Of a stretch of 64,000 nt of DNA, positions 52,131 to 60,705 are shown piece after piece. Under the pieces are notes generated by a model. The model was not told the DNA's origin. It was given only the letters and a program-made list of their open reading frames with translations, and ran no database searches. A program made the position numbers and the translations under genes. The stretch is from NCBI GenBank assembly GCA_036732025.1, contig DAINDE010000015.1, positions 13,945 to 77,944 of the forward strand. The letters are read 5' to 3'. The stretch comes from SSSZ01 sp036732025 (GTDB lineage: Bacteria; Pseudomonadota; Gammaproteobacteria; Burkholderiales; Rhodocyclaceae). The first letter of the stretch is position 1. Every line of letters begins with the position of its first letter.

Positions 52131-54473
52131 TTATTTGATGCAGACCGCCCGCACCTGCTTGATGTCCGTGACCCCCTGGACGACCTTCTCGATACCATCC
52201 ATCTTCAAGGTGCGCATGCCTTCCTCGAGGGCGCAGGCGAGGATCTCCGCCACCCGCGCCTTCTCCTGGATGAGCTTCTTGACGGCATCGCTGCCCACCA
52301 TCAACTCGTGCAGGCCGACACGGCCCTTGTAGCCGGTGTCGTTGCAGGCCGGGCAACCCTTGGCGCGATAGAGGGTGAACTTGCCGTCCTTGGCGTAGCG
52401 GGCACCCCACTCCTTGTAGATGCCTTCCATGAAGCCTTTCGCATCCTGCTTCCAGCTCGTCGTGTTGGACAGTTCCTCACAGTATTCGTTGAGCAGTTGC
52501 TTCATTTCCTCCGGGCCGGGCTGGTAGGCCTCCCGGCATTCCTTGCATAGGCGCTTGGCGAGCCGCTGAGCGAGAATGCCGAGGAGGGCGTCGGCGAAGT
52601 TGAAGGGATCCATGCCCATGTCGAGGAGGCGGGTCACCGACTCCGGCGCCGAATTGGTATGCAGGGTGGCCAGCACCAGGTGGCCGGTGAGGGAGGCCTC
52701 GATGCCGATGCCGGTGGTTTCCGGATCGCGCATTTCGCCGACCATGATGATGTCCGGGTCGGCCCGCAGGAAGGCCCGCATCACGGTGGCGAAATCGAGG
52801 CCCGCCTTCTTGTTCACCTGCACCTGGCGCAGGCCCTTCTGGGTGATTTCCACCGGATCTTCCGCGGTCCATATCTTGGTGTCCGGCCGATTGAGGTGGC
52901 CGAGGACGCTGTGCAGGGTCGTCGTCTTGCCGGAGCCGGTGGGGCCGCAGACGAAGAAGAGGCCGTAGGGCTTTTCGATGCACTTAAGAAGATTCTCCCG
53001 GTTGCGGGGCGCCAGTCCGAGTTGCTCCAGAGGGATCGGCTCGCCGGCCGCCAGGATGCGCATCACCACGTCCTCGACGCCGCCGGCGGTGGGAATGGTG
53101 GCCACCCGCAGCTCGATGTCCAGGGGGCCGAATTTCTTGAACTTGATCTTGCCGTCCTGGGGTTTGCGCTTCTCGGAGATGTCGAGGTCGCACATGATCT
53201 TCAGGCGCGTCACCAGCGGCGCCCGGTAGGAGGCCGGCACCTCGATGTAATTGACCAGCGAGCCGTCCTTCCTGAAGCGGATGACCGTCTTGTCCTTGCC
53301 CGGCCGCGGCTCGATGTGGATGTCGGAAGCCCCCTGCTGGTGGGCTTCGACGATGATCTTGTTCACCAGCCGCACCAGTTCGTTGTCGGCGGCCGCGGAG
53401 GCGTCGTCGGCGACGAACTCGCCCCCCTCCTCACCCTCGCCCATGTCGGACAACAGTTCATTGACCGAGCCCATGTCGGAGAGGGCGCCGAAGAATTGCT
53501 CGACGGTCTGCAGGAACTCCCGCTGGGTGGTCACCCGGAAAGCCAGCCGGCTCTTGGGGAAAATGTTGTTCACCACCCGCGAATTGCGCACCCGTTCAGG
53601 GTCCGGCGCCAGGACCACCAGACCTTCCGCCGTTTCTTCCAGGGGCAGCCACTGGTTTTCGTCCACATATTCCCGCTTGATGTTGCGCAGCAGGTCGAAG
53701 GGCTTGATCCGGTCCGGCCGGAAGGGTTCGTAGGGAACACCAAAGAATTTGGACAGGGCGGCGCCGATGGCCGCGGGCCTGACGCTGCAGGTCCTGGTCA
53801 GAATCTCCTCGAGATCGACGCCGCGGTTACGGGCATCCCGCTGGGCGGCATCCAGATCGGCAGCGGAAAGGACCGCGTCGGCCACCAGGTAGTCGTACTT
53901 GGAGCGGATGGCCGGCGCCGGCTTCTGGCGCTGGGTGAGGGCGATGGCCAGGGTTTTCGCCAGCTCGCCGACCCCCTCCTCGGCCTGGGCCGAAAACGGT
54001 CCGTCAGCCTTGTTGTTTATGAGCTGGATCACGCCGACCAGAGCCTCGTCGGCGCCGAGGATCGGCGCCACCAGCATCTGCTTGGAGCGGTAGCCGGTGC
54101 GCTTGTCCACCTCCTTGAGGAACTGCATCTTGGGGCTGTAGCGCTTCAACTCCACATCGTCGTAGACGTCGCCGATATTCACCAGGCGCCGATTGGCGGC
54201 CACGTAGCCGGCGATGCTCTGTTCGGCCACCGGCAGCTTGATGTCCTTGAAGGAGTTGAGCCCCGTCTTCACCCGGGAGACGATGGACTGCCCATCCTCG
54301 CCCAGGACGTAGATGGTCAGCCGGTCGGCCCCGAAGAGATCGCAGATGTCCCGGGAAAGCTCCAGCATGATCTCGTCCACCCGGCTGGTGGCGTGGATCT
54401 TGTTGGTCACCGCCTGCAGATTCTTGAGGAAGACCAGCCGGCTGGCAATGTCGTTCTTGTCGTTCGCGCTCAC
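52131..54473 (-). CDS. GspE/PilB-family secretion or pilus ATPase with N-terminal GAF domain
   Basis: A 780-aa hexameric-type ATPase. Residues 15-175 are a GAF domain (RLTIYVLGEDGQSIVSRVKT; MLVAPILGADEALVGVIQLI), unusual for this family. A GspE N-domain follows (SKFFGVPYEPFRPDRIKPFD). The motor has GPTGSGKTTTLHS (Walker A), the Asp box WTAEDPVEI, Walker B DPDIIMVGEMRDPET and the His box GHLVLATLHTNS. A zinc site is formed by CKEC and CPAC. Next to the truncated pilins it is a good candidate for their assembly motor, gated by a GAF ligand. No PilC, PilD or secretin gene is in the window. It overlaps the upstream gene by 4 bases. Confidence 0.93.
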   Translation of the reverse strand: MSANDKNDIASRLVFLKNLQAVTNKIHATSRVDEIMLELSRDICDLFGADRLTIYVLGEDGQSIVSRVKTGLNSFKDIKLPVAEQSIAGYVAANRRLVNIGDVYDDVELKRYSPKMQFLKEVDKRTGYRSKQMLVAPILGADEALVGVIQLINNKADGPFSAQAEEGVGELAKTLAIALTQRQKPAPAIRSKYDYLVADAVLSAADLDAAQRDARNRGVDLEEILTRTCSVRPAAIGAALSKFFGVPYEPFRPDRIKPFDLLRNIKREYVDENQWLPLEETAEGLVVLAPDPERVRNSRVVNNIFPKSRLAFRVTTQREFLQTVEQFFGALSDMGSVNELLSDMGEGEEGGEFVADDASAAADNELVRLVNKIIVEAHQQGASDIHIEPRPGKDKTVIRFRKDGSLVNYIEVPASYRAPLVTRLKIMCDLDISEKRKPQDGKIKFKKFGPLDIELRVATIPTAGGVEDVVMRILAAGEPIPLEQLGLAPRNRENLLKCIEKPYGLFFVCGPTGSGKTTTLHSVLGHLNRPDTKIWTAEDPVEITQKGLRQVQVNKKAGLDFATVMRAFLRADPDIIMVGEMRDPETTGIGIEASLTGHLVLATLHTNSAPESVTRLLDMGMDPFNFADALLGILAQRLAKRLCKECREAYQPGPEEMKQLLNEYCEELSNTTSWKQDAKGFMEGIYKEWGARYAKDGKFTLYRAKGCPACNDTGYKGRVGLHELMVGSDAVKKLIQEKARVAEILACALEEGMRTLKMDGIEKVVQGVTDIKQVRAVCIK

Positions 54474-55528
54474 TTATCCGTTCCTTTTCCTTCCAGCCCG
54501 CCTTCCAGCCAGACCGCCCTGAACCCATGTTGCGCCAGGAGGAAGGCCGCCGCCGAACTGCGGCGGCCACTCCGGCAATAAGCGATGTACTCCCGGCCTG
54601 GGTCCAGCACCTCGAAGGCCGAGCGGATTTCATTGAGGGGTACGTTGATCGCTCCCGGCAAACCGTCCTCGACAAACTCGGCGGCGTAGCGCACGTCCAG
54701 CCAGCAGGCGCCGCCGGCGGCCACCCGGGCCTCCGCCTCGGCCCGCCCGATGGCGTGCAGGAGCGGCGCCTGGAGCAGTTCCACGAAATCGGGCTGGGCA
54801 AGGCGCAGCAACACGCCATCGGTCGCCATGGTCACGGTGGCATTGCGGGGGCCGCCGGAGACCAGGGCTTCCTCGCCGAAGGCATCGCCGGCCCGCAGGT
54901 CGGCCACCGCCACGTCGGCCCCGCCCACGTGGCGGGAAACGGCGGCGCGGCCCCTCTCGATCACATAGTAAAAATCCCCGGCCTCCCCCTCCCGGACCAC
55001 AACCTGCCCGGCCTTCACCTTCTGGCGCTGGAAACGGCCCACGAATTCCCGCAGGTTGGCCGGCGTCACCCGGGCCATGCCGCTGCCGGCCAGGGCCTGG
55101 GTGGTGAGGGCGCCGGTTACCGTGCGCCACACCGTGGCCTCCTCGCCGGCACGCCCGGCCGCCTTGCTGCCGGCGGATACCTGCTCCCAGGCCAGCATCG
55201 CGTCAACCAGGTCGGCATCGATGCGCAGCACCTGCACCGGCGTCACCGCCTTGCTGCGCACGGGCGCCAGCGCCCCCAGGGGGCGGCGAGCCTGCTCGCA
55301 AGCCCCGACCAGCAGCTTGCCGCCGCCGCCGGCCAGGAACAGGAGCAGTTCGCCTTCCACCAGATAGACGGACTCGCCGGCCCTGGCCGGATCGGCCAGC
55401 GGGTCGGCGCCGATGGGCCAGGACTGGCATAGCAGGCGGGCCGCCAGGCCCCGCCGGCACTCGACCGACAGGGCCCCGATGGGTTCCAGGCGGCCGAGGA
55501 GCTCGACGGTCAGGCCGAATTCAGCCAT
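54470..55528 (-). CDS. Cyclic-nucleotide-binding and rhodanese fusion protein
   Basis: A 352-aa protein. The N-terminal half has a weak first cNMP-type segment (EGELLLFLAGGGGKLLVGAC). A clear cNMP-binding domain is about 160-255 (GQVVVREGEAGDFYYVIERG; GDAFGEEALVSGGPRNATVT, the phosphate cassette). A C-terminal rhodanese domain is about 265-345 (WLDVRYAAEFVEDGLPGAIN; catalytic loop YCRSGRRS with Cys). There is no DNA-binding domain. Coupled by ATGA overlap to the GAF-ATPase, it may sense a cyclic nucleotide or redox/sulfur state for that motor. Confidence 0.88.
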   Translation of the reverse strand: MAEFGLTVELLGRLEPIGALSVECRRGLAARLLCQSWPIGADPLADPARAGESVYLVEGELLLFLAGGGGKLLVGACEQARRPLGALAPVRSKAVTPVQVLRIDADLVDAMLAWEQVSAGSKAAGRAGEEATVWRTVTGALTTQALAGSGMARVTPANLREFVGRFQRQKVKAGQVVVREGEAGDFYYVIERGRAAVSRHVGGADVAVADLRAGDAFGEEALVSGGPRNATVTMATDGVLLRLAQPDFVELLQAPLLHAIGRAEAEARVAAGGACWLDVRYAAEFVEDGLPGAINVPLNEIRSAFEVLDPGREYIAYCRSGRRSSAAAFLLAQHGFRAVWLEGGLEGKGTDK

Positions 55529-55532
55529 GGCG

Positions 55533-56306
55533 CTAGAACTCGAACATCTGGTTGTTCTGTAGCATGCGCGGCCGGAAGTTGCCCAGGCATTCCTCGATCT
55601 CCGCCATGGTCAATTCGATCTGGCCAGGCTTGAGATGGGTGATGTGGATTTCGCACTCCCGCTCGAGCTTGAGTAGCTCCTGGCCGAGAAGGCTGGGGCA
55701 GAGATGGCGGGAAGCGAGGGCCAGGCGCTCCTCGCGGTTGGAAAACGCGCATTCGACGATGAGGTAGCGCAGATTGCGAATCCCGTTGACGGCCTTCCAC
55801 AGGCCGTCGCAGGGGCCGGTGTCGCCGGAAAAGACGAGGCTCCCCTGGCCGGAGTCGATCTGATAACCGACGGCGGGAACGGTGTGATCCACGGGCAAGG
55901 CCGTGAAGCGGCGCCCGCCCAGGGTGACGGGCTGCCCCACGGCGATGGCCTCGAAGCGGAGGAAGGGCTTCTCCGGCGACGGGATTTCCGAGAAATCCGG
56001 CCACACCGCCCAGTTGAAGACATGGTTGCGCAGGATGGTCAGCACGGCCTCGGTGCCGTAGACCGTCAGGGGCCGGGCACGTCGGTCGCCCACCGTATCG
56101 ACCATGAGCGGCAGCGAGGCGATGTGGTCGAGGTGTGTGTGGGTCAGGAAGACATGGTCGATGGCGGCCAGTTCCGCCATCGACAGGTCGGCGACGCCGG
56201 TGCCGGCGTCGACGAGGACATCGTGGTCGACCAAGAGGGAGGTCGTGCGCAGATGCCTGCCGCCGATGCCGCCGCTACACCCCAGGATCCTCAGCTTGAT
56301 GGTCAT
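55533..56306 (-). CDS. Metallo-beta-lactamase-fold hydrolase, possible cyclic nucleotide phosphodiesterase
   Basis: A 257-aa MBL-fold enzyme. Metal ligands are visible: FLTHTHLDHIASLP (HxHxDH), VDHTVPAVGY, VFSGDTGPCDGLW and HITHLKPG. The short N-terminal strand LRILGCSGGIGG resembles class II cAMP phosphodiesterases and RNase Z-like proteins. It lies 4 bases upstream of the cNMP-binding/rhodanese gene, which favours a cyclic-nucleotide substrate. This is inference, since MBL hydrolases are diverse. Confidence 0.82.
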   Translation of the reverse strand: MTIKLRILGCSGGIGGRHLRTTSLLVDHDVLVDAGTGVADLSMAELAAIDHVFLTHTHLDHIASLPLMVDTVGDRRARPLTVYGTEAVLTILRNHVFNWAVWPDFSEIPSPEKPFLRFEAIAVGQPVTLGGRRFTALPVDHTVPAVGYQIDSGQGSLVFSGDTGPCDGLWKAVNGIRNLRYLIVECAFSNREERLALASRHLCPSLLGQELLKLERECEIHITHLKPGQIELTMAEIEECLGNFRPRMLQNNQMFEF

Positions 56307-56481
56307 ATCGTCAGGAAAGTGGCCGCCCCCGCAATGCCGGCAAACTCCCCGCCCGCCTCAGGGCGCGGAACGCCGAAGGCTTCAATCATACAACCGCTGC
56401 CGCGGCGGCCGGCGTGAAGGATTGTGCATTCGCCGCCCCCACCCCGGCGGCAAGACCCGGCCGGCGACCCGGCCGCCCGCG

Positions 56482-57201
56482 TCAGGTCTTGAAGAAGAAC
56501 TCCATCTTGATACCAGCGATCTCGATCACGTCGTGATCGGCCAGTTGCCTGGCCTGGGCATCGAGGACGCTGCCATTGACGATGGGGAACTGGGTGCCTT
56601 CCACGTGGGTGATGAAGAAGCCGTGGGGGCGGCGGGCGATCACCGCCACCTGCACGCCGGGCTTGCCCAGGGTGGTGAGGGTCTTGGTCAGTTCGAGCTC
56701 CTTGCCAGCGTTGGCGCCGGTGAGGAGCTGGATGGCCGCCGTCGGCAACGGCGGCGGCGCCGGCGCATCCGCCGGAGTAGGAATGGGGACCACGGATGTG
56801 GCGAGCCCGGCGGGCTGGCTTTCCGTCAGGGACTTCGGGGTCTCGGCCGCCTTCATGACATTGGGCCGGATGAGCATGGTCTTTTCGAAATCCCCCGCCG
56901 TGGCCATGTTGGGCTGATCGCTGACGTACTTCAGCTTGTACTTGCCCAGTTCGACCACGTCGTTGTTGCGCAGGAAGTGCTTCTTCACCGGCTGGCCGTT
57001 GACCAGGGTGCCGTTGGTGCTATTGAGGTCTTCGAGGAAGGAGTCGTTGAGGATGGTGACGATGGCGGCATGCTCGCCGGAGATGGCCAGGTTGTCGATC
57101 TGGATGTCGTTGTGCGGCTTGCGGCCGATGGTGATGCGCTCCTTGTTGAGCGCGATTTCCTTGAGCACCAGCCCGTCCATCGAAAGGATCAGTTTTGCCA
57201 T
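56482..57201 (-). CDS. Two-FHA-domain protein
   Basis: A 239-aa protein. The first FHA domain (residues 20-95) is canonical: ERITIGRKPHNDIQIDNLAI, SGEHAAIV and DLNSTNGTLVNGQPVKKH, binding phosphothreonine. The second (about 155-238) is degenerate: TLGKPGVQVAVIARRPHGFF, PIVNGSVLDAQA and HDVIEIAGIKMEF. The linker is Pro-rich. It follows the PP2C phosphatase by 15 bases and the kinase, so it is the expected reader of kinase targets. 175 bases without a gene separate it from the next gene. Confidence 0.92.
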   Translation of the reverse strand: MAKLILSMDGLVLKEIALNKERITIGRKPHNDIQIDNLAISGEHAAIVTILNDSFLEDLNSTNGTLVNGQPVKKHFLRNNDVVELGKYKLKYVSDQPNMATAGDFEKTMLIRPNVMKAAETPKSLTESQPAGLATSVVPIPTPADAPAPPPLPTAAIQLLTGANAGKELELTKTLTTLGKPGVQVAVIARRPHGFFITHVEGTQFPIVNGSVLDAQARQLADHDVIEIAGIKMEFFFKT

Positions 57202-57216
57202 CTCGCCTTCCCCATC

Positions 57217-58041
57217 TCACTTGAACCAGGCCAGAACCTTGTCCAGCCAGCCCCGCGGCGTTCCGAAGCCGCCGCGAATTTTTACAAGAATAACCGAAAT
57301 GTTGTCTTTGCCGCCATTGTCATTTGCCATCTGGACCAGTTGTTCGGCCGCCAGGGACAGATTTGCCGACAGGGCCTGCAGCGTCATGCTGATTTCCTCG
57401 TCATCCACCATGTCGTTCAGGCCATCGGAACAGAGGAGATAGATGTCCCCCACCACCACGTCGTAGTCGCGGATTTCCGGCTCCACCTCGGGGTCGACAC
57501 CGAGGGCGCGGGTCACCAGGTTCTTGTTCTGGGAAAACCGCGCTTCCTCGGGCGTAATCATGCCGCTGTCGATCTGCTCCTGGAGCAGGGAGTGGTCCCG
57601 GGTGAGTTGCTGGAATTCCTCTCCCCGCAAGCGGTACAGCCGTGAATCGCCGATATGGGCAACTGTTACCAGATTGTCATAGAACCAGGCCATGACCAGG
57701 GTGGTCCCCATGCCCGCGTACTGGGGCTGGGTCTGGGCTCCCTGGAAGATGGCGGCGTTGGCCGCGGCGATCTGCTCGCGCAGGTGGCGATGGGAGACAC
57801 GCCGGCCGGTTTCCCGGTCGAGATTCTGGGGCACACAGGCCGGCACGGCCGCCGCCAATCCGCTGGCAAGCTGGCTGGTGGCCATGCCGCTGGCCACTTC
57901 GCCGGCGTTGTACCCCCCCATGCCGTCGGCAAGGATCACCAGCCCCAGGTCGGCATCGCCGAAGACCGCATCTTCGTTGTGGGACCGCACCATACCCGGA
58001 TCGGTACGGCAGACTACCTCCAACACATCCGCCAGTTTCAT
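57217..58041 (-). CDS. PP2C-family Ser/Thr phosphatase
   Basis: A 274-aa Stp-type phosphatase. Metal-binding motifs are RSHNEDAVFGDADLGLVILA, DGMGGYNAGEVASGMA, GTTLVMAWF, HIGDSRLYRLRGEEFQQLTR, LLCSDGLNDMVDDEEI and NDNGGKDNISVIL. It reverses phosphorylation by the adjacent kinase. Its start directly follows the kinase stop. Confidence 0.95.
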   Translation of the reverse strand: MKLADVLEVVCRTDPGMVRSHNEDAVFGDADLGLVILADGMGGYNAGEVASGMATSQLASGLAAAVPACVPQNLDRETGRRVSHRHLREQIAAANAAIFQGAQTQPQYAGMGTTLVMAWFYDNLVTVAHIGDSRLYRLRGEEFQQLTRDHSLLQEQIDSGMITPEEARFSQNKNLVTRALGVDPEVEPEIRDYDVVVGDIYLLCSDGLNDMVDDEEISMTLQALSANLSLAAEQLVQMANDNGGKDNISVILVKIRGGFGTPRGWLDKVLAWFK

Positions 58042-58971
58042 TCAGTTTTGCCTCTTGTTGTTGAATTCACGGTCCCACTCCCTGAGATCCTCGGCCAGTT
58101 CGGCGCCCGACTGATAACGCGCCCGCGGATCCTTGGCGAGGCATCGCCCGACAATGGCCGCCAGCCTGGCGGGCAGGGCCGGATCGGCGGCGGTGATGGC
58201 AGGCGCTTCCTCGTTGGCGATTTTGTACATCAATTCGGCCACGGAGTCACCGAAAAACGGCAGCCGGCCCGTACATAACTGGAATAGTGTGACGCCGAGG
58301 GAATAGAGATCGGCACGCCCGTCCACCTCCGGACCACCCAGTTGCTCCGGCGCCATGTAGGCCGGCGTGCCGCGGAAGGCGCAGGGGTCGGGAACCGCCT
58401 CGCCGAGGAGGGTGGCGACGCCGAAATCGGTGATTTTGACCACGTCCCGCTCCAGGTCGACCATGATGTTGGCCGGCTTCACGTCCCGATGCACGACCCG
58501 GTGGCGATGGGCGTAGTCGAGGGCGTCGGCGACCCGGGCCATGATGCCGGCCAGCACGGGGAGCGGCAGCAGGCGGCCGGGCTTCGTCCAGGCATCGAGG
58601 CTGCCGCCGCCGATGACTTCCATGGCGATGTAGGCCAGATCCCCTTCCTCGCCGGCGCCGTAGATGACGACGATGGCCGGATGGGCGAGCAGCGCCACCA
58701 TGGCCGCCTCCCGCAGGAAGCGCTCCTTGATCCGGCCGTGGCTGGCGCTGTCCCGGTGGCGGGACAGATCGAGGGTCTTGATGGCTGCCGGCTTGCCGGT
58801 TTCGGGGTCGCTGCCGAGGTAGACGGCGCCAAAGGCGCCATGGCCGATTTCCCGCTGGATCAGGTAGCCGCCTACGGTAACCGGCCCCCGGCCTTCCGCG
58901 GCCGCCTCGGCGCCAGCCGGCCCGGCGATGCGCCGCAGGCGGTTGCGGACGGCGGAAAGCAGGCGGCCCAT
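58042..58971 (-). CDS. Hanks-type Ser/Thr protein kinase
   Basis: A 309-aa soluble kinase. The Gly-rich loop is IGHGAFGAVYLG, the catalytic Lys is in PAAIKTLDL, the loop is VVHRDVKPANIMV, DFG is in ITDFGVATLL, and APE is in GTPAYMAPEQLGG. It lacks the transmembrane/PASTA region of Gram-positive kinases. The kinase-PP2C-FHA set occurs in type VI secretion and pilus-type signalling. Here no T6SS genes are present, and the set leads into a pilus-type ATPase. Confidence 0.96.
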   Translation of the reverse strand: MGRLLSAVRNRLRRIAGPAGAEAAAEGRGPVTVGGYLIQREIGHGAFGAVYLGSDPETGKPAAIKTLDLSRHRDSASHGRIKERFLREAAMVALLAHPAIVVIYGAGEEGDLAYIAMEVIGGGSLDAWTKPGRLLPLPVLAGIMARVADALDYAHRHRVVHRDVKPANIMVDLERDVVKITDFGVATLLGEAVPDPCAFRGTPAYMAPEQLGGPEVDGRADLYSLGVTLFQLCTGRLPFFGDSVAELMYKIANEEAPAITAADPALPARLAAIVGRCLAKDPRARYQSGAELAEDLREWDREFNNKRQN

Positions 58972-58983
58972 GAAATATCCCGG

Positions 58984-59940
58984 CTAGCCCAGGGGCAGCT
59001 CCGTCCCCAGCCCGGCCTGGCGGGCCGCCGCCACGACCCGCGCGGCGACCGCGAGATCCTGGATCGCCAGCCCCTGGGATTCGAACAGCGTGATCTGCCC
59101 GGGCGCGGTCCGCCCCGGGTGGCGCCCGGCGATGACCTCGCCCAACTCCACCAGTTGGCGGCTGTGGAGCCGGCCCTTTTCCAGCAGGGGCAGAAGATCG
59201 CCCGCCTCGGCCAGGGCCGTCGCCACTGTATCGACGCACACCACGTCGCAGCGCCGGATGGCGGCTTCGGACAGCTCCTGGCGGATGAGGGCGTTGGAAC
59301 CGGCGGCGTTCACGTGGGTGCCCGCCTCCAGCCAGTCGGCGTCGAAGAGAGGTTGCGACGCCGTCGTCACCGTCCCCACCACGTCGCTGCCGCGCACCGT
59401 TTCCTCGGCGCTGGCGGACGGCACCACATCCACGCCCGTGGCCAGGGCCAGGCGCCGGCAGAAATCCTGCAGCCTCTCCGCCTTGCGGGCGAACACCTTG
59501 ACCCGCTCCAGCGGCAGGGCGGCGCACAGGGACCGCACGTGGCCCTCGGCCTGCCAGCCGGCGCCGAAGACGCCGGCCACGCGGCTGTCGGGCCGGGCCA
59601 GCCAGCGGGCGGCGACGCCGCTGGCGGCGCCGGTGCGCATCATGCCGAGGAAATCCGCCGCCAGGACGGCCTGCAGGACGCCGCTGGCGGCATCGAAAAG
59701 ATGCACCAGGAAGCGGTTGCCGCTGCGGTTGCTGGTGTAGGCCTTGTAGCCGATGAGGCCCTGGGCCGGGAGGGCGCCCTGCAGGATGTGCAGCACCGTT
59801 TGCGGCAACCGGGTGCGGGCCCGGGGCGTATCCAGCCCCTGGCCGGCCGCCAGGTCGCGATGGGCGGATTCGACGCCTTCCATGGCCATGGCCATGGTCA
59901 GCACGGAGCGGACGTCGTCTTCGGAAAGGAAGATGGCCAC
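58984..59940 (-). CDS. Ornithine cyclodeaminase/mu-crystallin family protein
   Basis: A 318-aa NAD(P)-dependent enzyme. The Rossmann loop is VAGVFGAGWQAEGHVRSLCA. Substrate-side motifs are GYKAYTSNRSGNRFLVHLFD and MRTGAASGVAARWLA. Family members are ornithine cyclodeaminase, alanine dehydrogenase and ketimine reductases; the substrate is unclear. It starts with GTG at 59940 after AAGGGAGG and lies between terC-like and kinase genes with 10-12-base gaps. Confidence 0.88.
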   Translation of the reverse strand: MAIFLSEDDVRSVLTMAMAMEGVESAHRDLAAGQGLDTPRARTRLPQTVLHILQGALPAQGLIGYKAYTSNRSGNRFLVHLFDAASGVLQAVLAADFLGMMRTGAASGVAARWLARPDSRVAGVFGAGWQAEGHVRSLCAALPLERVKVFARKAERLQDFCRRLALATGVDVVPSASAEETVRGSDVVGTVTTASQPLFDADWLEAGTHVNAAGSNALIRQELSEAAIRRCDVVCVDTVATALAEAGDLLPLLEKGRLHSRQLVELGEVIAGRHPGRTAPGQITLFESQGLAIQDLAVAARVVAAARQAGLGTELPLG

Positions 59941-59950
59941 GGTGCCTCCC

Positions 59951-60649
59951 TTATTGGATGGTGATGTCCTGGCGGACGAGGATGCGCTGCTCCAGCCAGC
60001 GCCCGATCGCCACCACCGCCAGGGCGCCCACCACCCCGGCGACACGGGCGGTCCATGAGGGCATGGGCGGCAGCAGGCCGAGGACGCCGGGATCGCTGAA
60101 GATCATCTGGCCGGCCACATAGCCGAGCAGCCCTGCCCCGAGCAGGACGATGACCGGCCAGCGTTCCATCCAGGCGAGGATGAGTTGGCTCGACCAGACG
60201 ATGAGGGGGATGCTCACCGCCAGCCCGAACAGGAGCAGGCCCAGGCTGCCGTGGGCGGCCCCGGCGACGGCGATGACGTTGTCCAGGCTCATGACGAAGT
60301 CGGCGACGATGATGGTGCGCACCGCCCCCCACAGGTGGGAGGCCGGCTGAATGTCGTGCCCCTCCTCGTCCTCGGGCAGCATCAGCTTGACGGCGATCCA
60401 CAGGAGCAGCAGGCCGCCCACCAGCTTGAGCCAGGGCAGGTTCATGACCAGGGCGGCGAAGGCGGTGAGCACCACCCGCAGCCCGACGGCCCCGGCAACG
60501 CCCCAGAAGATGCCCTTCCTGCGCTGCTCCTGGGTCAGGTTGCGGCAGGCCAGGGCGATGACGACGGCGTTGTCCCCCGACAGGACGATGTCGATGGCGA
60601 TGATCTGGAGCACGGCGCTCCAAAATTCGACGGAGGTCAGGTCAGGCAT
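59951..60649 (-). CDS. TerC-family (YjbE-like) integral membrane protein
   Basis: A 232-aa protein with about seven helices. Two acidic motifs typical of TerC are present: DIVLSGDNAVVIALACR and ADFVMSLDNVIAVAGAA. A charged loop EDEEGHD separates the halves. Family members are implicated in manganese export and tellurite resistance. It appears to be the first gene of the operon running into the cyclodeaminase, kinase, PP2C and FHA genes. Confidence 0.92.
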   Translation of the reverse strand: MPDLTSVEFWSAVLQIIAIDIVLSGDNAVVIALACRNLTQEQRRKGIFWGVAGAVGLRVVLTAFAALVMNLPWLKLVGGLLLLWIAVKLMLPEDEEGHDIQPASHLWGAVRTIIVADFVMSLDNVIAVAGAAHGSLGLLLFGLAVSIPLIVWSSQLILAWMERWPVIVLLGAGLLGYVAGQMIFSDPGVLGLLPPMPSWTARVAGVVGALAVVAIGRWLEQRILVRQDITIQ

Positions 60650-60705
60650 GAGGGAAAGACGGGCAAAGTCTGGATTCTACACGGCAACGGACGGCCGGGC
60701 GGCCA

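Noticed and set aside
56307..56481. 175-base gap between the MBL-fold and FHA genes
   Set aside because: Contains GC-rich short repeats (CCGGCCGG-like) but no T-run terminator, promoter hexamers or open frame that could be supported.
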